Assembly: GCF_900114605.1 (NCBI RefSeq) | Contig: NZ_FOTP01000001.1 | Span: 1,488,001 to 1,552,000, forward strand | Reading direction: 5' to 3' | DNA length: 64,000 bases | From: Bradyrhizobium sp. NFR13 | GTDB taxonomy: Bacteria; Pseudomonadota; Alphaproteobacteria; Rhizobiales; Xanthobacteraceae | Part shown: piece after piece, positions 21,505 through 32,825 of the stretch | Numbering within the stretch: the first letter of the stretch is position 1 | How the letters are laid out: each line of letters starts with the position of its first letter | Notes under the pieces: model-generated | The model's input: only the letters and a program-made list of their open reading frames with translations | Database searches by the model: none | What the model was told of the DNA's origin: nothing | Program-made: the position numbers and the translations under genes

Positions 21505-22242
21505 ATGACGCTGACCGAACTCGCCAATCCGACCCGGTTCCTATCGCTTGCCACACGCATCCTGCCGTGGCTGGCGATACTGACGGGCGTTCTGCTCGCA
21601 ATCGGCCTGTATCAGTCGGCCGTGGCCCCGGATGATTATCAGCAGGGCGCCACCGTCAAGATCATGTTCATCCATGTGCCGAATGCCTGGTTATCGATGT
21701 TCGTCTGGGGCGTCATGAGCGTGGCATCGCTGGGCACGCTGGTGTGGCGGCATCCGCTTGCCGATGTTGCAGCCAAGGCGGCGGCGCCGATCGGCGCAGC
21801 CTTCACCTTTCTCGCATTGGTCACGGGGTCGCTGTGGGGCCGGCCGATGTGGGGCACCTATTGGGAGTGGGACGCACGGCTCACCTCGGTGCTCATTCTG
21901 TTTTTGATGTATCTCGGCCTGATCGCGCTGTGGCGTGCCGTCGAAGACCCATCGCGGGCGGCGCGCGCCGCTGCGGTGCTGACGCTGGTCGGCGCGATCA
22001 ATATTCCGATCATCAAGTTCTCGGTCGATTGGTGGAACACGCTGCACCAGCCGGCATCGGTGATGAAGATGAGCGGCTCGTCGCTCGACAAATCGTTCCT
22101 GATCCCCCTGCTGGTGATGGCGGTGGCGTTCTCGCTGCTATTCATCACGTTGCATCTCGCGGCCATGCGTAACGAGATTCTGCGACGTCGTTTGCGCGCG
22201 CTGCAGATGTTGCAGGCGTCAAAGCCGGTGGCACTCCCGTGA
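21505..22242 (+). CDS. ccmC: Heme lyase / heme handling protein CcmC
   Basis: Inner-membrane protein of 245 residues with six helices that places heme on CcmE. The tryptophan-rich WWD signature [22 protein letters not shown] lies at the expected place; conserved external histidines occur in [11 protein letters not shown] and [11 protein letters not shown]. The ATG follows TTGGAA at about 5 nt; an earlier TTG in frame adds 12 residues of no family similarity. A 137-bp gap separates it from ccmB, while the stop overlaps the ccmD start. Confidence 0.95.
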   Translation: MTLTELANPTRFLSLATRILPWLAILTGVLLAIGLYQSAVAPDDYQQGATVKIMFIHVPNAWLSMFVWGVMSVASLGTLVWRHPLADVAAKAAAPIGAAFTFLALVTGSLWGRPMWGTYWEWDARLTSVLILFLMYLGLIALWRAVEDPSRAARAAAVLTLVGAINIPIIKFSVDWWNTLHQPASVMKMSGSSLDKSFLIPLLVMAVAFSLLFITLHLAAMRNEILRRRLRALQMLQASKPVALP

Positions 22243-22421
22243 TGGCGCTCGGTCCCTACGCATCCTTCATCGTCACGTCCTACGCGCTGGTTGCAGCGGT
22301 GGTGCTGATCCTTATCGTGTGGATCGCCATCGATCATCGTCGCGTCCGCGCACGGTTGCACGAGATGGAGTCTTCTGGCGTGGCACGGCGCTCGGGTCGT
22401 GGTGCGGCGGACCTCACATGA
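22242..22421 (+). CDS. ccmD: Heme exporter protein CcmD
   Basis: A 59-residue single-span protein that stabilises the CcmABCD complex and helps release holo-CcmE. It opens [20 protein letters not shown], followed by a basic stretch ([13 protein letters not shown]) as usual for CcmD. The ATG shares a base with the ccmC stop (TGATG), and its own stop overlaps the start of ccmG. Confidence 0.92.
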   Translation: MALGPYASFIVTSYALVAAVVLILIVWIAIDHRRVRARLHEMESSGVARRSGRGAADLT

Positions 22422-22996
22422 CCACACAAGCCGCTCCGAAGCGCCGCTGGGTGCTGGCGCTGCCTCTGCTGGTCTTCGCCGCGCTGGCGGCGCTGTTCTG
22501 GTTTCGGCTCGGTGCCGACCCTGCGAAACTTCCCTCTGCATTGATTGGCCGCGCCGCGCCGCAGACGGCGTTGCCCGCGCTGGAAGGGCTCACCGATAAC
22601 GGCGCGCCGGTCCCGGGGCTCGATCCCGCAGCGTTCAGGGGCAAGGTCAGTCTCGTCAATGTCTGGGCGTCGTGGTGCGTGCCGTGTCACGAGGAGGCGC
22701 CGCTGCTGACGGAGCTCGGCAAGGACAAACGGCTGCAACTGGTCGGCATCAACTACAAGGACGCGCCGGACAACGCGCGCCGCTTTCTCGGCCGCTACGG
22801 TAATCCGTTCGGTATCGTTGGCGTCGATGGCAACGGCCGTGCCGCGATCGAATGGGGTGTCTATGGCGTGCCCGAAACCTTCATCGTCGGCCGCGACGGC
22901 CGCATCGCCTACAAGATGGTCGGCGGGATCACGCAGGAAAACTACGAGCGCGTGCTGAAGGTCGAGATCGACAAGGCGCTGCAGGCGGGGTCCTAA
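22418..22996 (+). CDS. ccmG: Thiol:disulfide interchange protein CcmG/DsbE
   Basis: A membrane-anchored periplasmic thioredoxin (192 residues) that keeps apocytochrome c cysteines reduced for heme attachment. An N-terminal anchor ([21 protein letters not shown]) precedes the thioredoxin domain with the [13 protein letters not shown] active site, the CcmG-specific [15 protein letters not shown] and the cis-proline loop [10 protein letters not shown]. The ATG overlaps the ccmD stop (ATGA). ccmE, ccmF and ccmH are not in this window, so the pathway is split in the genome. Confidence 0.95.
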   Translation: MTTQAAPKRRWVLALPLLVFAALAALFWFRLGADPAKLPSALIGRAAPQTALPALEGLTDNGAPVPGLDPAAFRGKVSLVNVWASWCVPCHEEAPLLTELGKDKRLQLVGINYKDAPDNARRFLGRYGNPFGIVGVDGNGRAAIEWGVYGVPETFIVGRDGRIAYKMVGGITQENYERVLKVEIDKALQAGS

Positions 22997-23141
22997 GTGT
23001 AGTCCCTATGATGACAAAGGCAGCCTAACTACCAAAATAAATTTCAGCTTTTATCTGCGGTTCATTTTCGCGCCACGGCGTCGCCATGAATTCGCAGCTA
23101 GCTTGATGGCGTTACTTAACCGTCCTTGGAGGGACACCACG

Positions 23142-23534
23142 ATGCGCTATTTCAAGCTTGCTACTTTGACTGCCGCCGCTCTCTCGCTCGGCATGCTGGC
23201 CGCAGCGCCATCTATGGCGCAGGCACCGCAGGCAGCTTCCGCGCCTGCCAGCAAGATGGCTCCCGCGGATTCCAAGATGGCACCGTCCGCCACCAAGACG
23301 TCGCCTGCCGCGGGTACCACGGGAGCCGCGTCAGCCAAGGTCGAGCTGCTCGATCTCAACTCTGCCAGTGTCGAAGCGCTTGAGGCGTTGCCAGGTATCG
23401 GCAAGGCCTATTCGGCGGCGATCGTCAAAGGCCGTCCGTATAAGGGCAAGGACGAACTCGTTCAGAAGAAGATCGTGCCCGAGAAGACCTATGACGGCAT
23501 CAAGGACAAGGTGATCGCCAAGCAGAAGAGCTAG
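23142..23534 (+). CDS. Exported helix-hairpin-helix (ComEA-like) protein
   Basis: A 130-residue protein with a signal peptide (about 1-27, ending SMAQA), a low-complexity Ala/Pro/Ser/Lys linker with repeated SKMAP units, and a C-terminal HhH module: LLDLNSASVEALEALPGIGKAYSAAIVKGRPYKG in outline, with LPGIGKAYA-type hairpin. ComEA proteins bind DNA in the periplasm during uptake, but no competence genes are near, and many rhizobial relatives are uncharacterised. GGAGGGA 8 nt before the ATG fixes the start. Followed by a good terminator. Confidence 0.8.
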   Translation: MRYFKLATLTAAALSLGMLAAAPSMAQAPQAASAPASKMAPADSKMAPSATKTSPAAGTTGAASAKVELLDLNSASVEALEALPGIGKAYSAAIVKGRPYKGKDELVQKKIVPEKTYDGIKDKVIAKQKS

Positions 23535-23558
23535 GCGCGATCGCTTCACTTATCCGGA

Positions 23559-23595
23559 AACGCATCGGCGCAGCCACGCCGGTGCGTTTTCTTTT
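23559..23595 (+). terminator. Intrinsic terminator after the HhH protein gene
   Basis: AACGCATCGGCG (23559-23570) pairs with CGCCGGTGCGTT (23577-23588) with one G-U, followed by TTCTTTT. Confidence 0.85.
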
Positions 23596-23609
23596 GCGGC
23601 CCATCTCGA

Positions 23610-24515
23610 TCAGCCGATAACGCTGTCCTTCACCACATCGCCCAATGCGGCGAAGTCCGCCTTGCGCGGCGACGTCTTGCGAAAGGCGAGGCCGATGGTG
23701 CGCCCGGGCTGCGGATTCTCCAGCCGCAGGAATTTGACGCGCTGGTCGCGTTGTTCGACATCGGCGGCGATTTGCGGGATCAACGTCACGCCATAGCCGC
23801 TGGCGACCATCTGCATCACGGTGGAGAGGCTGGACGCCGCGAAGGCCATGCCGTTGCTGCCGGATTGATGGCCGCGCGCGGCAGTGGCGCAGAACGCCAG
23901 CGCCTGATCGCGCAGGCAATGGCCATCTTCCAGCAGGATCAATCGGCTCTGGTCAATCTCCATCGCCTTGATGCGTTTGTCGGCCGGGCGTGGATCGTCC
24001 GCTGGTACCGCGAGCAGAAATAGGTCGTCGAACAGTTTGGCTGTGTCGATCTCGGACTCGCCGAGCGGCAGTGCCAGCATGGCGGCATCGAGCGCGCCCG
24101 ATTTGATGTCGTCGACGAGTTGCTTGGTCTGCGTCTCGCGCAGTTCAAGCCGCAATTCCGGAAACTGCTTTTGCAGCACCGGCAGGATCCGCGGCAGCAG
24201 ATACGGTGCCAGCGACGGAATCACGCCGAGCGTCAGCCGCCCGGTCAGGAGCCCGCCGCGGTGTCGCGCAAAGTCTACCAAGTCGCGCGACGCCGCCAAT
24301 ACATCCTCCCCCCGCCGCGCCACTTCGCGTCCGACATCGGTCAGCATCACCTCGCCGGGCCGGCGCTCCACCACCTGGACGCCCAGTGTCCGTTCGAGAT
24401 CACGTATCTGCATCGACAGCGCAGGCTGGGTGACGTTGCAGGCCTCGGCCGCACGGCCGAAATGGCCATGTTTGGCAAGCGCGGCGAGATAACGGAGCTG
24501 GCGGAGCGTAATCAT
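23610..24515 (-). CDS. oxyR: LysR-family hydrogen peroxide sensor OxyR
   Basis: A 301-residue LysR regulator. The N-terminal winged helix (MITLRQLRYLAALAKHGHFGRAAEACNVTQPALS in outline) binds DNA; the C-terminal domain holds the peroxide switch, Cys200 and Cys209 in GHCLRDQALAFC, with the same nine-residue spacing as C199/C208 of E. coli OxyR. Peroxide oxidation forms a disulfide between them and converts the protein to an activator. It is divergent from katG with 236 bp between, the standard OxyR target arrangement, so it very likely controls katG and itself. Confidence 0.95.
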   Translation of the reverse strand: MITLRQLRYLAALAKHGHFGRAAEACNVTQPALSMQIRDLERTLGVQVVERRPGEVMLTDVGREVARRGEDVLAASRDLVDFARHRGGLLTGRLTLGVIPSLAPYLLPRILPVLQKQFPELRLELRETQTKQLVDDIKSGALDAAMLALPLGESEIDTAKLFDDLFLLAVPADDPRPADKRIKAMEIDQSRLILLEDGHCLRDQALAFCATAARGHQSGSNGMAFAASSLSTVMQMVASGYGVTLIPQIAADVEQRDQRVKFLRLENPQPGRTIGLAFRKTSPRKADFAALGDVVKDSVIG

Positions 24516-24520
24516 GGATC

Positions 24521-24535
24521 ATCAGATAAACTGAT
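24521..24535. promoter_or_regulatory. Dyad next to the oxyR start, possible OxyR site
   Basis: ATCAG-ATAAA-CTGAT, a perfect 5-5-5 inverted repeat 6 bp from the oxyR ATG, has the size of a LysR half-site pair. A second dyad TAATT-GA-AATTA sits at 24642-24653, nearer katG. Either could serve OxyR; no experimental motif was compared. Confidence 0.35.
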
Positions 24536-24607
24536 CGAGAGGCGAAGACAATTCGACTGGACCTGATCTAAGAATTCTTCCAATCTCTCGTCACGAAATC
24601 CGATTAG

Positions 24608-26956
<2,349 letters not shown>

Positions 26957-26980
26957 TCTCGGCCTGCCATCGTGAATGTG

Positions 26981-27013
26981 AAAGCCCTCGCGACCATGTC
27001 GCGGGGGCTTTTT
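26981..27013 (+). terminator. Intrinsic terminator after katG
   Basis: AAAGCCCTCGCGAC pairs with GTCGCGGGGGCTTT around a 3-nt loop, followed by TTCTT. A smaller hairpin (GGCCGAG-TAAT-CTCGGCC) spans the katG stop codon. Confidence 0.85.
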
Positions 27014-27046
27014 CTTGTCGCGCCCCATCACGCTCAACTGTCATCG

Positions 27047-27120
27047 CCCGGCCTGGCGCGCAATTGCGCGGTTGGAACAGGCTGTCCAGTAAACGCCGCA
27101 GTTCGTGCTTCATCACGCGC
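27047..27120. repeat. Possible degenerate palindromic element
   Basis: TGTCATCGCCCGG and, about 50 bp on, TCCAGTAAACG resemble parts of one arm of the 155-260 element in reverse, with GCGCGCAATTGCGCG between them. Probably a decayed relative; similarity is partial. Confidence 0.25.
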
Positions 27121-27189
27121 GACGGCCACCTTGCACGATCCTCCGAATCCTCGCACAAATGGTAAAACATTCTGCCGGAGGACATTGTG

Positions 27190-27795
27190 ATGATGAAACT
27201 CTACTGGTCGCCGCGCTCGCGCTCGTTCACCGCGCTCTGGCTGATGGAAGAAACCGGCGTCGCTTATGAGCGCGTGCTGACCGACATCTCCACCGGTGCG
27301 CAGCGGACGCTGGAATTCCTCGCCGTCAATCCGATGGGCAAGGTGCCGGCTTTGCAGGATGGCGAGGCCACCATGGCCGAGGCCGCGGCGATCTGTGCTT
27401 ATGTAGCCGAGCGCTATCCCGAAGCGAAGCTGGCACCTCCACTCGGCGACTCGCATCGCGCGAAATATCTCTACTGGCTGTTCTTTGCGCCGGGCTGTAT
27501 CGAACCGGCGATCGCACAAATCGCGACCAAGATGGAGCTGAATCCGGTGGCCGCGGGTTGGGGCGATGCGCAGCGCGTGTTCGATGTGCTCGAAGCCGCG
27601 CTTGATGAAGGTCCATGGATTCTCGGCGCACAATTCTCTGCCGCCGATATCGCCATTGGTTCAGGACTGAACTTTGCCGTGCGCAATTTCAAAATGGTGC
27701 CGTCGCGCCCGGCGTTCGAGCGCTATCTCGACCGTTGCAGCGCCCGTCCGGCCTTCCAGCGCGCGATGGAATTTGCGTCAGGGGAGAAGACGTAG
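27190..27795 (+). CDS. Glutathione S-transferase family protein
   Basis: A 201-residue cytosolic GST. The thioredoxin-like N-domain begins MMKLYWSPRSRSFTALWLMEE with an N-terminal serine/tyrosine region, and NPMGKVPALQDGEATMAEAAAICAYVAE in outline supplies the cis-proline and the E-S/A loop that binds the glutathione gamma-Glu. The helical C-domain has ILGAQFSAADIAIGSGLNF. GGAGG 8 nt before the second of three tandem starts (GTG, ATG, ATG) favours this ATG. Substrate unknown. It is convergent with fabI, only 6 bp between stops. Confidence 0.88.
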   Translation: MMKLYWSPRSRSFTALWLMEETGVAYERVLTDISTGAQRTLEFLAVNPMGKVPALQDGEATMAEAAAICAYVAERYPEAKLAPPLGDSHRAKYLYWLFFAPGCIEPAIAQIATKMELNPVAAGWGDAQRVFDVLEAALDEGPWILGAQFSAADIAIGSGLNFAVRNFKMVPSRPAFERYLDRCSARPAFQRAMEFASGEKT

Positions 27796-27801
27796 GGCGA
27801 A

Positions 27802-28608
27802 TTACTCGCCTGCGTCCGCCTTCAGCGCATCCGGATGCGGCATCGAGATGATGTTGTAGCCGGAGTCGACGAAATGCGTTTCGCCGGTCACGCCGCCGGA
27901 CAGGTCCGACAGCAGATACAGCGCGGTGCCGCCGAGCTCTTCCAGCGTCACGCCACGGCCGAGCGGCGAATGTTTCTGCTGGAATGCGAACATCGCGCGG
28001 GAATCGCCGATACCCGAGCCGGCCAGTGTGCGCACAGGCCCGGCAGACACCGCATTGACGCGAATGCCCTGACGGCCGAAGTCAGATGCGAGATAGCGTA
28101 CCGAAGCTTCGAGCGCCGCTTTGGCGACGCCCATCACATTGTAGTTCGGCATCACGCGGGTCGATCCGCCGAAAGTCAGCGTGATCATGGCGCTGCCGGG
28201 TTTCATGATTTCCGACGCGTGCTTGGCGACTTCGGTGAAGGAGAAGCAGGAGATTACCATGGTGCGCGAGAAATTGGCGCGCGTGGTGTCAGCGTAGCGG
28301 CCCTTGAGTTCGTTCTTGTCGGAGAAGCCGATGGCGTGGACCAGGAAATCCAGCCCGCCCCATTTCTCCTTGATCGCAGCAAAGGTCGCATCGACGCTGG
28401 CGACGTCCTCGACGTCGCAGGGCAGGATCAGATCCGCATTGAGAGATTCTGCCAGCGGTTTGACGCGCTTGCCGAGCGCATCGCCCTGATAGGTGAAAGC
28501 CAGTTCGGCGCCCTGCGCATGCAATGCCCGAGCAATCCCCCACGCGATTGAATGATCATTGGCGACGCCCATGATCAGTCCGCGCTTGCCCTGCATCAAT
28601 CCTGACAT
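27802..28608 (-). CDS. fabI: Enoyl-[acyl-carrier-protein] reductase (NADH) FabI
   Basis: Performs the last reduction of each fatty-acid elongation cycle. The SDR-type protein of 268 residues has the FabI cofactor loop GVANDHSIAWGIA, and the catalytic pair Tyr156-(x6)-Lys163 in NYNVMGVAK. The residue matching E. coli Tyr146 is Phe here, a natural variation outside the catalytic dyad. It follows fabB by 5 bp, completing fabA-fabB-fabI. Confidence 0.95.
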   Translation of the reverse strand: MSGLMQGKRGLIMGVANDHSIAWGIARALHAQGAELAFTYQGDALGKRVKPLAESLNADLILPCDVEDVASVDATFAAIKEKWGGLDFLVHAIGFSDKNELKGRYADTTRANFSRTMVISCFSFTEVAKHASEIMKPGSAMITLTFGGSTRVMPNYNVMGVAKAALEASVRYLASDFGRQGIRVNAVSAGPVRTLAGSGIGDSRAMFAFQQKHSPLGRGVTLEELGGTALYLLSDLSGGVTGETHFVDSGYNIISMPHPDALKADAGE

Positions 28609-28613
28609 TGGGC

Positions 28614-29840
28614 CTACGCATCCATCCGCTTGAAGACCAACGTGGCGTTGGTGCCGCCGAAGCCGAAGGAGTTCGACAGTACGGTGCCGACCTTCACATT
28701 GTCGATGCGCTTACGCACGATCGGCATGTCCGCAAATACCGGGTCGAGTTCGGTGATGTTGGCGCTCTCGCAGATGAAGCCGTTATTCATCATCAGGAGC
28801 GAATAGATCGCTTCCTGCACGCCGGTAGCGCCGAGCGAATGGCCGGTGAGGGCCTTGGTCGCCGAGATCGGCGGACATTTCTCGCCGGTACCGAACACGT
28901 TGCGGATCGCCTGCATTTCCGGCGGATCGCCGGCAGGCGTCGACGTCGCGTGCGGGTTGATGTAGTCGATCTTGATGCCGTCGGTGGTGGCCAGTGCCAT
29001 CTTCATGCAGCGTTCTGCGCCTTCGCCCGACGGCGCGACCATATCGTAACCGTCCGAGGTGGCGCCGTAACCGATGATCTCGCCGTAGATCTTGGCGCCG
29101 CGTGCTTTTGCGTGCTCGAGTTCTTCGACAACGACAACGCCGGCGCCGCCGGCGATGACAAAGCCGTCGCGGCTCACGTCATAGGGACGCGAAGCAGTGG
29201 AGGGCGTATCGTTATACTTCGATGACATCGCACCCATGGCGTCGAACAACACCGAGAGTGACCAGTCGAGTTCTTCGCAGCCGCCAGCAAACACGACGTC
29301 CTGCTTGCCCCACTGGATCATCTCATAGGCATTGCCGATGCAGTGGTTCGAGGTCGCACAGGCGGAGGAGATCGAATAGTTCACGCCCTTGATCTTGAAC
29401 CAGGTGGCGAGCGTCGCAGAAGCGGTCGAGGACATGGCCTTCGGCACAGCGAACGGGCCGACGCGCTTCGGACCCTTCGTTCGCGTAGTGTCAGCGGCTT
29501 CGACTATGGTGCGTGCGGAAGGTCCACCCGAGCCCATGATGATGCCGGTGCGCTCGTTGGAAATATCGGACTCTTCGAGGCCGGAGTCCTGGATCGCCTG
29601 TTCCATGGCGATATGATTCCAAGCGGCGCCTTCGCCGAGAAACCGCATCGCGCGGCGGTCGATCACATCGGCCGGATTGATGGTCGGTGCGCCTTGCACC
29701 TGCGAACGGAAACCGAGCTCTGCATATTTGTCGGCGCGCGTGATGCCCGACTTTGCCTCATGGAGGCTCGCAAGCACTTCCTGAGTGTTGTTTCCGATAG
29801 ATGAGACAATGCCCATCCCCGTGACGACAACCCGCCTCAT
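28614..29840 (-). CDS. fabB: Beta-ketoacyl-ACP synthase I FabB
   Basis: Condensing enzyme that elongates the cis-unsaturated intermediate made by FabA. The 408 residues show the Cys-His-His triad: Cys161 in SSACATS, His297 in [11 protein letters not shown] and His334 in [24 protein letters not shown] is the normal start. Pairing with fabA identifies FabB rather than FabF. It is separated from fabA by 82 bp and from fabI by 5 bp, so the three form an operon for anaerobic-type unsaturated fatty acid synthesis. Confidence 0.95.
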   Translation of the reverse strand: MRRVVVTGMGIVSSIGNNTQEVLASLHEAKSGITRADKYAELGFRSQVQGAPTINPADVIDRRAMRFLGEGAAWNHIAMEQAIQDSGLEESDISNERTGIIMGSGGPSARTIVEAADTTRTKGPKRVGPFAVPKAMSSTASATLATWFKIKGVNYSISSACATSNHCIGNAYEMIQWGKQDVVFAGGCEELDWSLSVLFDAMGAMSSKYNDTPSTASRPYDVSRDGFVIAGGAGVVVVEELEHAKARGAKIYGEIIGYGATSDGYDMVAPSGEGAERCMKMALATTDGIKIDYINPHATSTPAGDPPEMQAIRNVFGTGEKCPPISATKALTGHSLGATGVQEAIYSLLMMNNGFICESANITELDPVFADMPIVRKRIDNVKVGTVLSNSFGFGGTNATLVFKRMDA

Positions 29841-29922
29841 GATCGCCTCGCCCTTTGAACTACGTTGTTGTGGAACTGGCGGTCGCCCCCTCGGAGACCG
29901 CCGTTGAATGGCACCCGGTAAA

Positions 29923-30462
29923 TTACGTTCCCGGCTGCAATGCGGCAGGTGCTTCCTGCTTGAACAGGCCGACCTTCAGGTCCTTGGCGCGATAGATAAT
30001 CTCGCCATCGGCCGAAAGCGAGCCGTCGGCAATCCCCAACCACAATTTTGAACGCATCACCCGTTTGATGTCGATGGTGTACACGACCTTCTTGATGTTC
30101 GGGAGAACCTGACCGGAAAACTTCAGCTCGCTCAGTCCGAGCGCGCGTCCGGGACCGATGCCGCCCGACCAGCCCAGAAAGAACCCGACCATCTGCCACA
30201 TGGCGTCCAGGCCGAGGCAGCCCGGCATGACCGGATCGCCCTTGAAGTGGCAGGCAAAGAACCAAAGGTCCGAATTGACGTCGAGTTCAGCGCGCACGAA
30301 ACCCTTGCCGAACTCGCCGCCATCAGCCGTGATCTGGGTGATGCGGTCGAACATCAGCATCGGCGGCAGCGGTAATTGCGCGTTGCCGGGTCCGAACAGC
30401 TCGCCGCGGCCGCAGGCCAGCAGGTCTTCATATGCGTAGCTGTTGCGTTGTTCCTGGATCAT
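29923..30462 (-). CDS. fabA: 3-hydroxydecanoyl-ACP dehydratase/isomerase FabA
   Basis: Dehydrates 3-hydroxydecanoyl-ACP and isomerises the product to the cis-3 form, the branch point to unsaturated fatty acids. The 179-residue hot-dog protein carries the catalytic His72 in [14 protein letters not shown] and Asp86 in [11 protein letters not shown], with the FabA-specific helix rather than FabZ spacing. First gene of the operon, divergent from irr across about 300 bp, an order conserved in Bradyrhizobium relatives. Confidence 0.96.
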   Translation of the reverse strand: MIQEQRNSYAYEDLLACGRGELFGPGNAQLPLPPMLMFDRITQITADGGEFGKGFVRAELDVNSDLWFFACHFKGDPVMPGCLGLDAMWQMVGFFLGWSGGIGPGRALGLSELKFSGQVLPNIKKVVYTIDIKRVMRSKLWLGIADGSLSADGEIIYRAKDLKVGLFKQEAPAALQPGT

Positions 30463-30685
30463 GCCGGCTTTCTGGGTCCATTAATGGTGGTGGCTACCCG
30501 GGGTCGAGTCGCCACATATAGAATTGTTCCAAATGACACGGGAACTTGCCCCGGTTGGGCGCTCTCTATCATAGGCTTATGGGGCGGCAAAGCGCCGGAT
30601 CGCCTGCTTTTGGCGGTCTATTGACCATGTTGCGATGCACTGGGGAAGCATCCCTTCTGATGCATGGCTCCTAGTTGCGAAAACC

Positions 30686-30714
30686 TTGCATCTGAGACCC
30701 CGTCTTTCTATAAT
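30686..30714 (+). promoter_or_regulatory. Sigma-70 promoter of irr
   Basis: TTGCAT, exactly 17 bp, then a perfect TATAAT. The expected transcript start near 30721 leaves a leader of about 50 nt to the chosen irr ATG. One of the strongest consensus promoters in the window. Confidence 0.75.
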
Positions 30715-30769
30715 AGAAGGCTAATTCAGTGTTCTTTTGAGTATGAACGGCAGGATTACTGACGTGGAT

Positions 30770-31258
30770 ATGAGCGACAGCGTTTCAGTTTTGGATGACG
30801 CAGCTGCGGTTGCGGAAATCAATCATGGCCGCCAGCCGGCTTTGACTGGTTGCCCGTGGCATGACGTCAACGAGATGCTGCAGTCGGTCGGGCTGCGTCC
30901 CACCCGTCAGCGCATGGCGCTGGGTTGGCTGCTGTTCGGCAAGGGCGCCCGTCATCTCACTGCGGAAATGCTCTACGAGGAAGCGACCCTCGCCAAGGTG
31001 CCGGTATCGCTCGCAACCGTCTACAATACGCTCAATCAGCTTACGGATTCCGGCCTGCTCCGTCAGGTCAGCGTCGATGGTACGAAGACCTATTTCGATA
31101 CCAACGTGACCTCGCATCACCACTACTATCTCGAGAACAATCACGAGCTGGTCGATATTCCGGACCAGAACCTCGTGCTGACCAAGATGCCGGAAGTCCC
31201 CGAGGGCTTCGAAATCAGCCGCATCGATATGGTCGTCCGTCTGCGCAAGAAGCGCTAA
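30770..31258 (+). CDS. irr: Iron response regulator Irr (Fur family)
   Basis: Irr represses or activates heme and iron genes when iron is scarce and, in Bradyrhizobium, is degraded on binding heme. The 162 residues contain the heme regulatory motif GCPWHDV with Cys28 and the second heme site HHH at 116-118, nearly the positions (29 and 117-119) reported for B. japonicum Irr. That agreement is why I chose this ATG; an ATG at 30743 would add nine residues. The winged helix LRPTRQRMALGWLLF and SLATVYNTLNQLTDSGLL is Fur-like. A strong promoter lies upstream and a terminator overlaps the convergent neighbour. Confidence 0.95.
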   Translation: MSDSVSVLDDAAAVAEINHGRQPALTGCPWHDVNEMLQSVGLRPTRQRMALGWLLFGKGARHLTAEMLYEEATLAKVPVSLATVYNTLNQLTDSGLLRQVSVDGTKTYFDTNVTSHHHYYLENNHELVDIPDQNLVLTKMPEVPEGFEISRIDMVVRLRKKR

Positions 31259-31280
31259 CGGCTCTATCCAAATTCTGACG

Positions 31281-32108
31281 TTATTTGCGCCGCCGAACCG
31301 TTTTCGGCGGCGTTTCCATGTTGGTTTGCGTGACTGTCACAATTGCGCGCGCCAGTGCACGACCTATGCATTCGTAGCCGGCTGCGGAATTGTGTAGTCC
31401 ATCCCAAGCCGTCAGCGCTCCCATGGTGAGCCCTGCGTCCATCGCACGGCGCATCAGCTCGAAGCGCGAGAACAGCGGCACGCGTTCCTGTTGGGCGGCC
31501 TCAGCTATGCTTGCCTGCATCTTGGAATATTGCGATGCGAGAATGACCGGCGCGTATTGCTGATCCATCAGGATGACGTCGGCCCTGTCAGCCTTCAGCA
31601 GGCGAATGCCCTCGACGATCCGGCCGGTCAGGCTGTCCGCGCTTTGCAGCCAGGTCACGTCATTGGTGCCGATCTGCCAGATCACCAGATCCGGGCGATG
31701 CATCAGCACATCGCGGTCGAAGCGCGCGATATTGCCCGGGATCGTATCGGCATTACGCCCGCTATTGACGACCTCCAGCCGCAAATCCGGCCTCAGACGT
31801 CGCAGCTCGCTCTCCAGCATGCCGGGATAGGTTTTGGCGGGGTCGGACTGCCACAAGCCGAGCGTCGAGGACGAGCCCATGGCGACGATCTTGAGCGGCC
31901 CATTGGCTTTGAGCGCCGCCGTAGTGCGCGGAAGGGTCGCATCCGCTGATAGCCGCTGGTCCACAGCCAGGCAGGTCTCGGTGGCGGATTGCGCACGAGC
32001 CGGGCTGGACCATGACAGCGCGGCAGCCCCGATCAGCGCGCCGGCGCAAGCCAGGCTCCTGATGCGGGATGGGCTCAGTTTACCTTCTCGTCGGCATAAA
32101 CGCCCCAT
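31281..32108 (-). CDS. Exported SGNH/GDSL hydrolase
   Basis: A 275-residue protein with a signal-like hydrophobic segment (about 20-40: SLACAGALIGAAALSWSSPARAQ) and an SGNH fold: block I VAMGSSSTLG (nucleophile in S-S-S), block II glycine/Asn in NSGRNADT, block III WQIGTNDVTW, and block V WDGLHNSAAGY with Asp and His. Probably an O-deacetylase or esterase on an envelope carbohydrate, by family only. The ATG overlaps the end of the SH3 gene by 34 bp, so the two are linked; its last codons form part of the irr terminator. Confidence 0.8.
   Translation of the reverse strand: MGRLCRREGKLSPSRIRSLACAGALIGAAALSWSSPARAQSATETCLAVDQRLSADATLPRTTAALKANGPLKIVAMGSSSTLGLWQSDPAKTYPGMLESELRRLRPDLRLEVVNSGRNADTIPGNIARFDRDVLMHRPDLVIWQIGTNDVTWLQSADSLTGRIVEGIRLLKADRADVILMDQQYAPVILASQYSKMQASIAEAAQQERVPLFSRFELMRRAMDAGLTMGALTAWDGLHNSAAGYECIGRALARAIVTVTQTNMETPPKTVRRRK
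31288..31318 (+). terminator. irr terminator embedded in the end of the convergent gene
   Basis: CGCCGCCGAA (31288-31297) pairs with TTCGGCGGCG (31303-31312), followed by TTT. The hairpin begins 30 bp past the irr stop and lies inside the last ten codons of the GDSL hydrolase. Confidence 0.75.
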
Positions 32109-32602
32109 AGCCGCTGCTGTTCGATCCAGCCGTCAAAACCGTTGCCGATAACCCGGCACCAGCCATTGTTACAGCGCTTCACCTGCGCCACGACACCCGC
32201 CTGTAACCGCGCTGCGACGGCGCTGGTTGCATCCGGATTGTCATAGATCGAGGCGAGCTCGTCCTTCGATTTCATGGTCACGACCGCGGTGCGGCGGCCG
32301 GAGAGCAGTGAGTGATAGACCCAACCCTCGGCGCCCTCGGAATCGCGGACGCGGCGCCAGTTCTCGTATTCGGCGGTGATCTCGACCGGCAGGCCGGAGC
32401 GGGTATAGACCCAGGCGACATCATTGTCCTTGGTGGGGCCGGCGCGGACATTGACGTGATCCGACTTGAGGCTGACATAGCGCGGCACCGGCAGGCCGCT
32501 GGCGCCCAGCGGCGTATCCTTGGCAGCGAGAGCCGGATCGATTGCTGCCGCGATCAGAGTACCCATCGCCAACATCGCACACGCAAATCGCCGGAACGCC
32601 AT
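32075..32602 (-). CDS. Exported SH3-domain protein
   Basis: A 175-residue protein with a signal peptide (about 1-26, ending PALAA) and two bacterial SH3-like segments: RYVSLKSDHVNVRAGPTKDNDVAWVY in outline, and AARLQAGVVAQVKRCNNGWCRVIG with GFDGWIEQQRLWGVY. SH3b proteins bind peptidoglycan or other envelope partners; the DUF1058-like architecture is widespread in Hyphomicrobiales. GAGG lies about 10 nt before the ATG. It precedes the GDSL hydrolase with overlap, suggesting a joint envelope role, and is divergent from the dehydrogenase. Confidence 0.85.
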   Translation of the reverse strand: MAFRRFACAMLAMGTLIAAAIDPALAAKDTPLGASGLPVPRYVSLKSDHVNVRAGPTKDNDVAWVYTRSGLPVEITAEYENWRRVRDSEGAEGWVYHSLLSGRRTAVVTMKSKDELASIYDNPDATSAVAARLQAGVVAQVKRCNNGWCRVIGNGFDGWIEQQRLWGVYADEKVN

Positions 32603-32825
32603 CAACCCCACCTCAACCCAATCCCAAGAACGCAAGTGTCGCCGCGCCGCACGCGCCCGTTGGGTTCTTGTTTTGGCTCGGTCTTCTGCTAGAGAGGACC
32701 GAAGGCCAAGGCACCAAAAGGGTGTCGGGGAACCCGAGGAAACGGTGAATTCGCGGCTGCGGCAGTTTCGAACAACCGGGTTAATGCGGACTGAACGGAT
32801 TAGCCAAAGCGCGAGTGAGCAGGAC

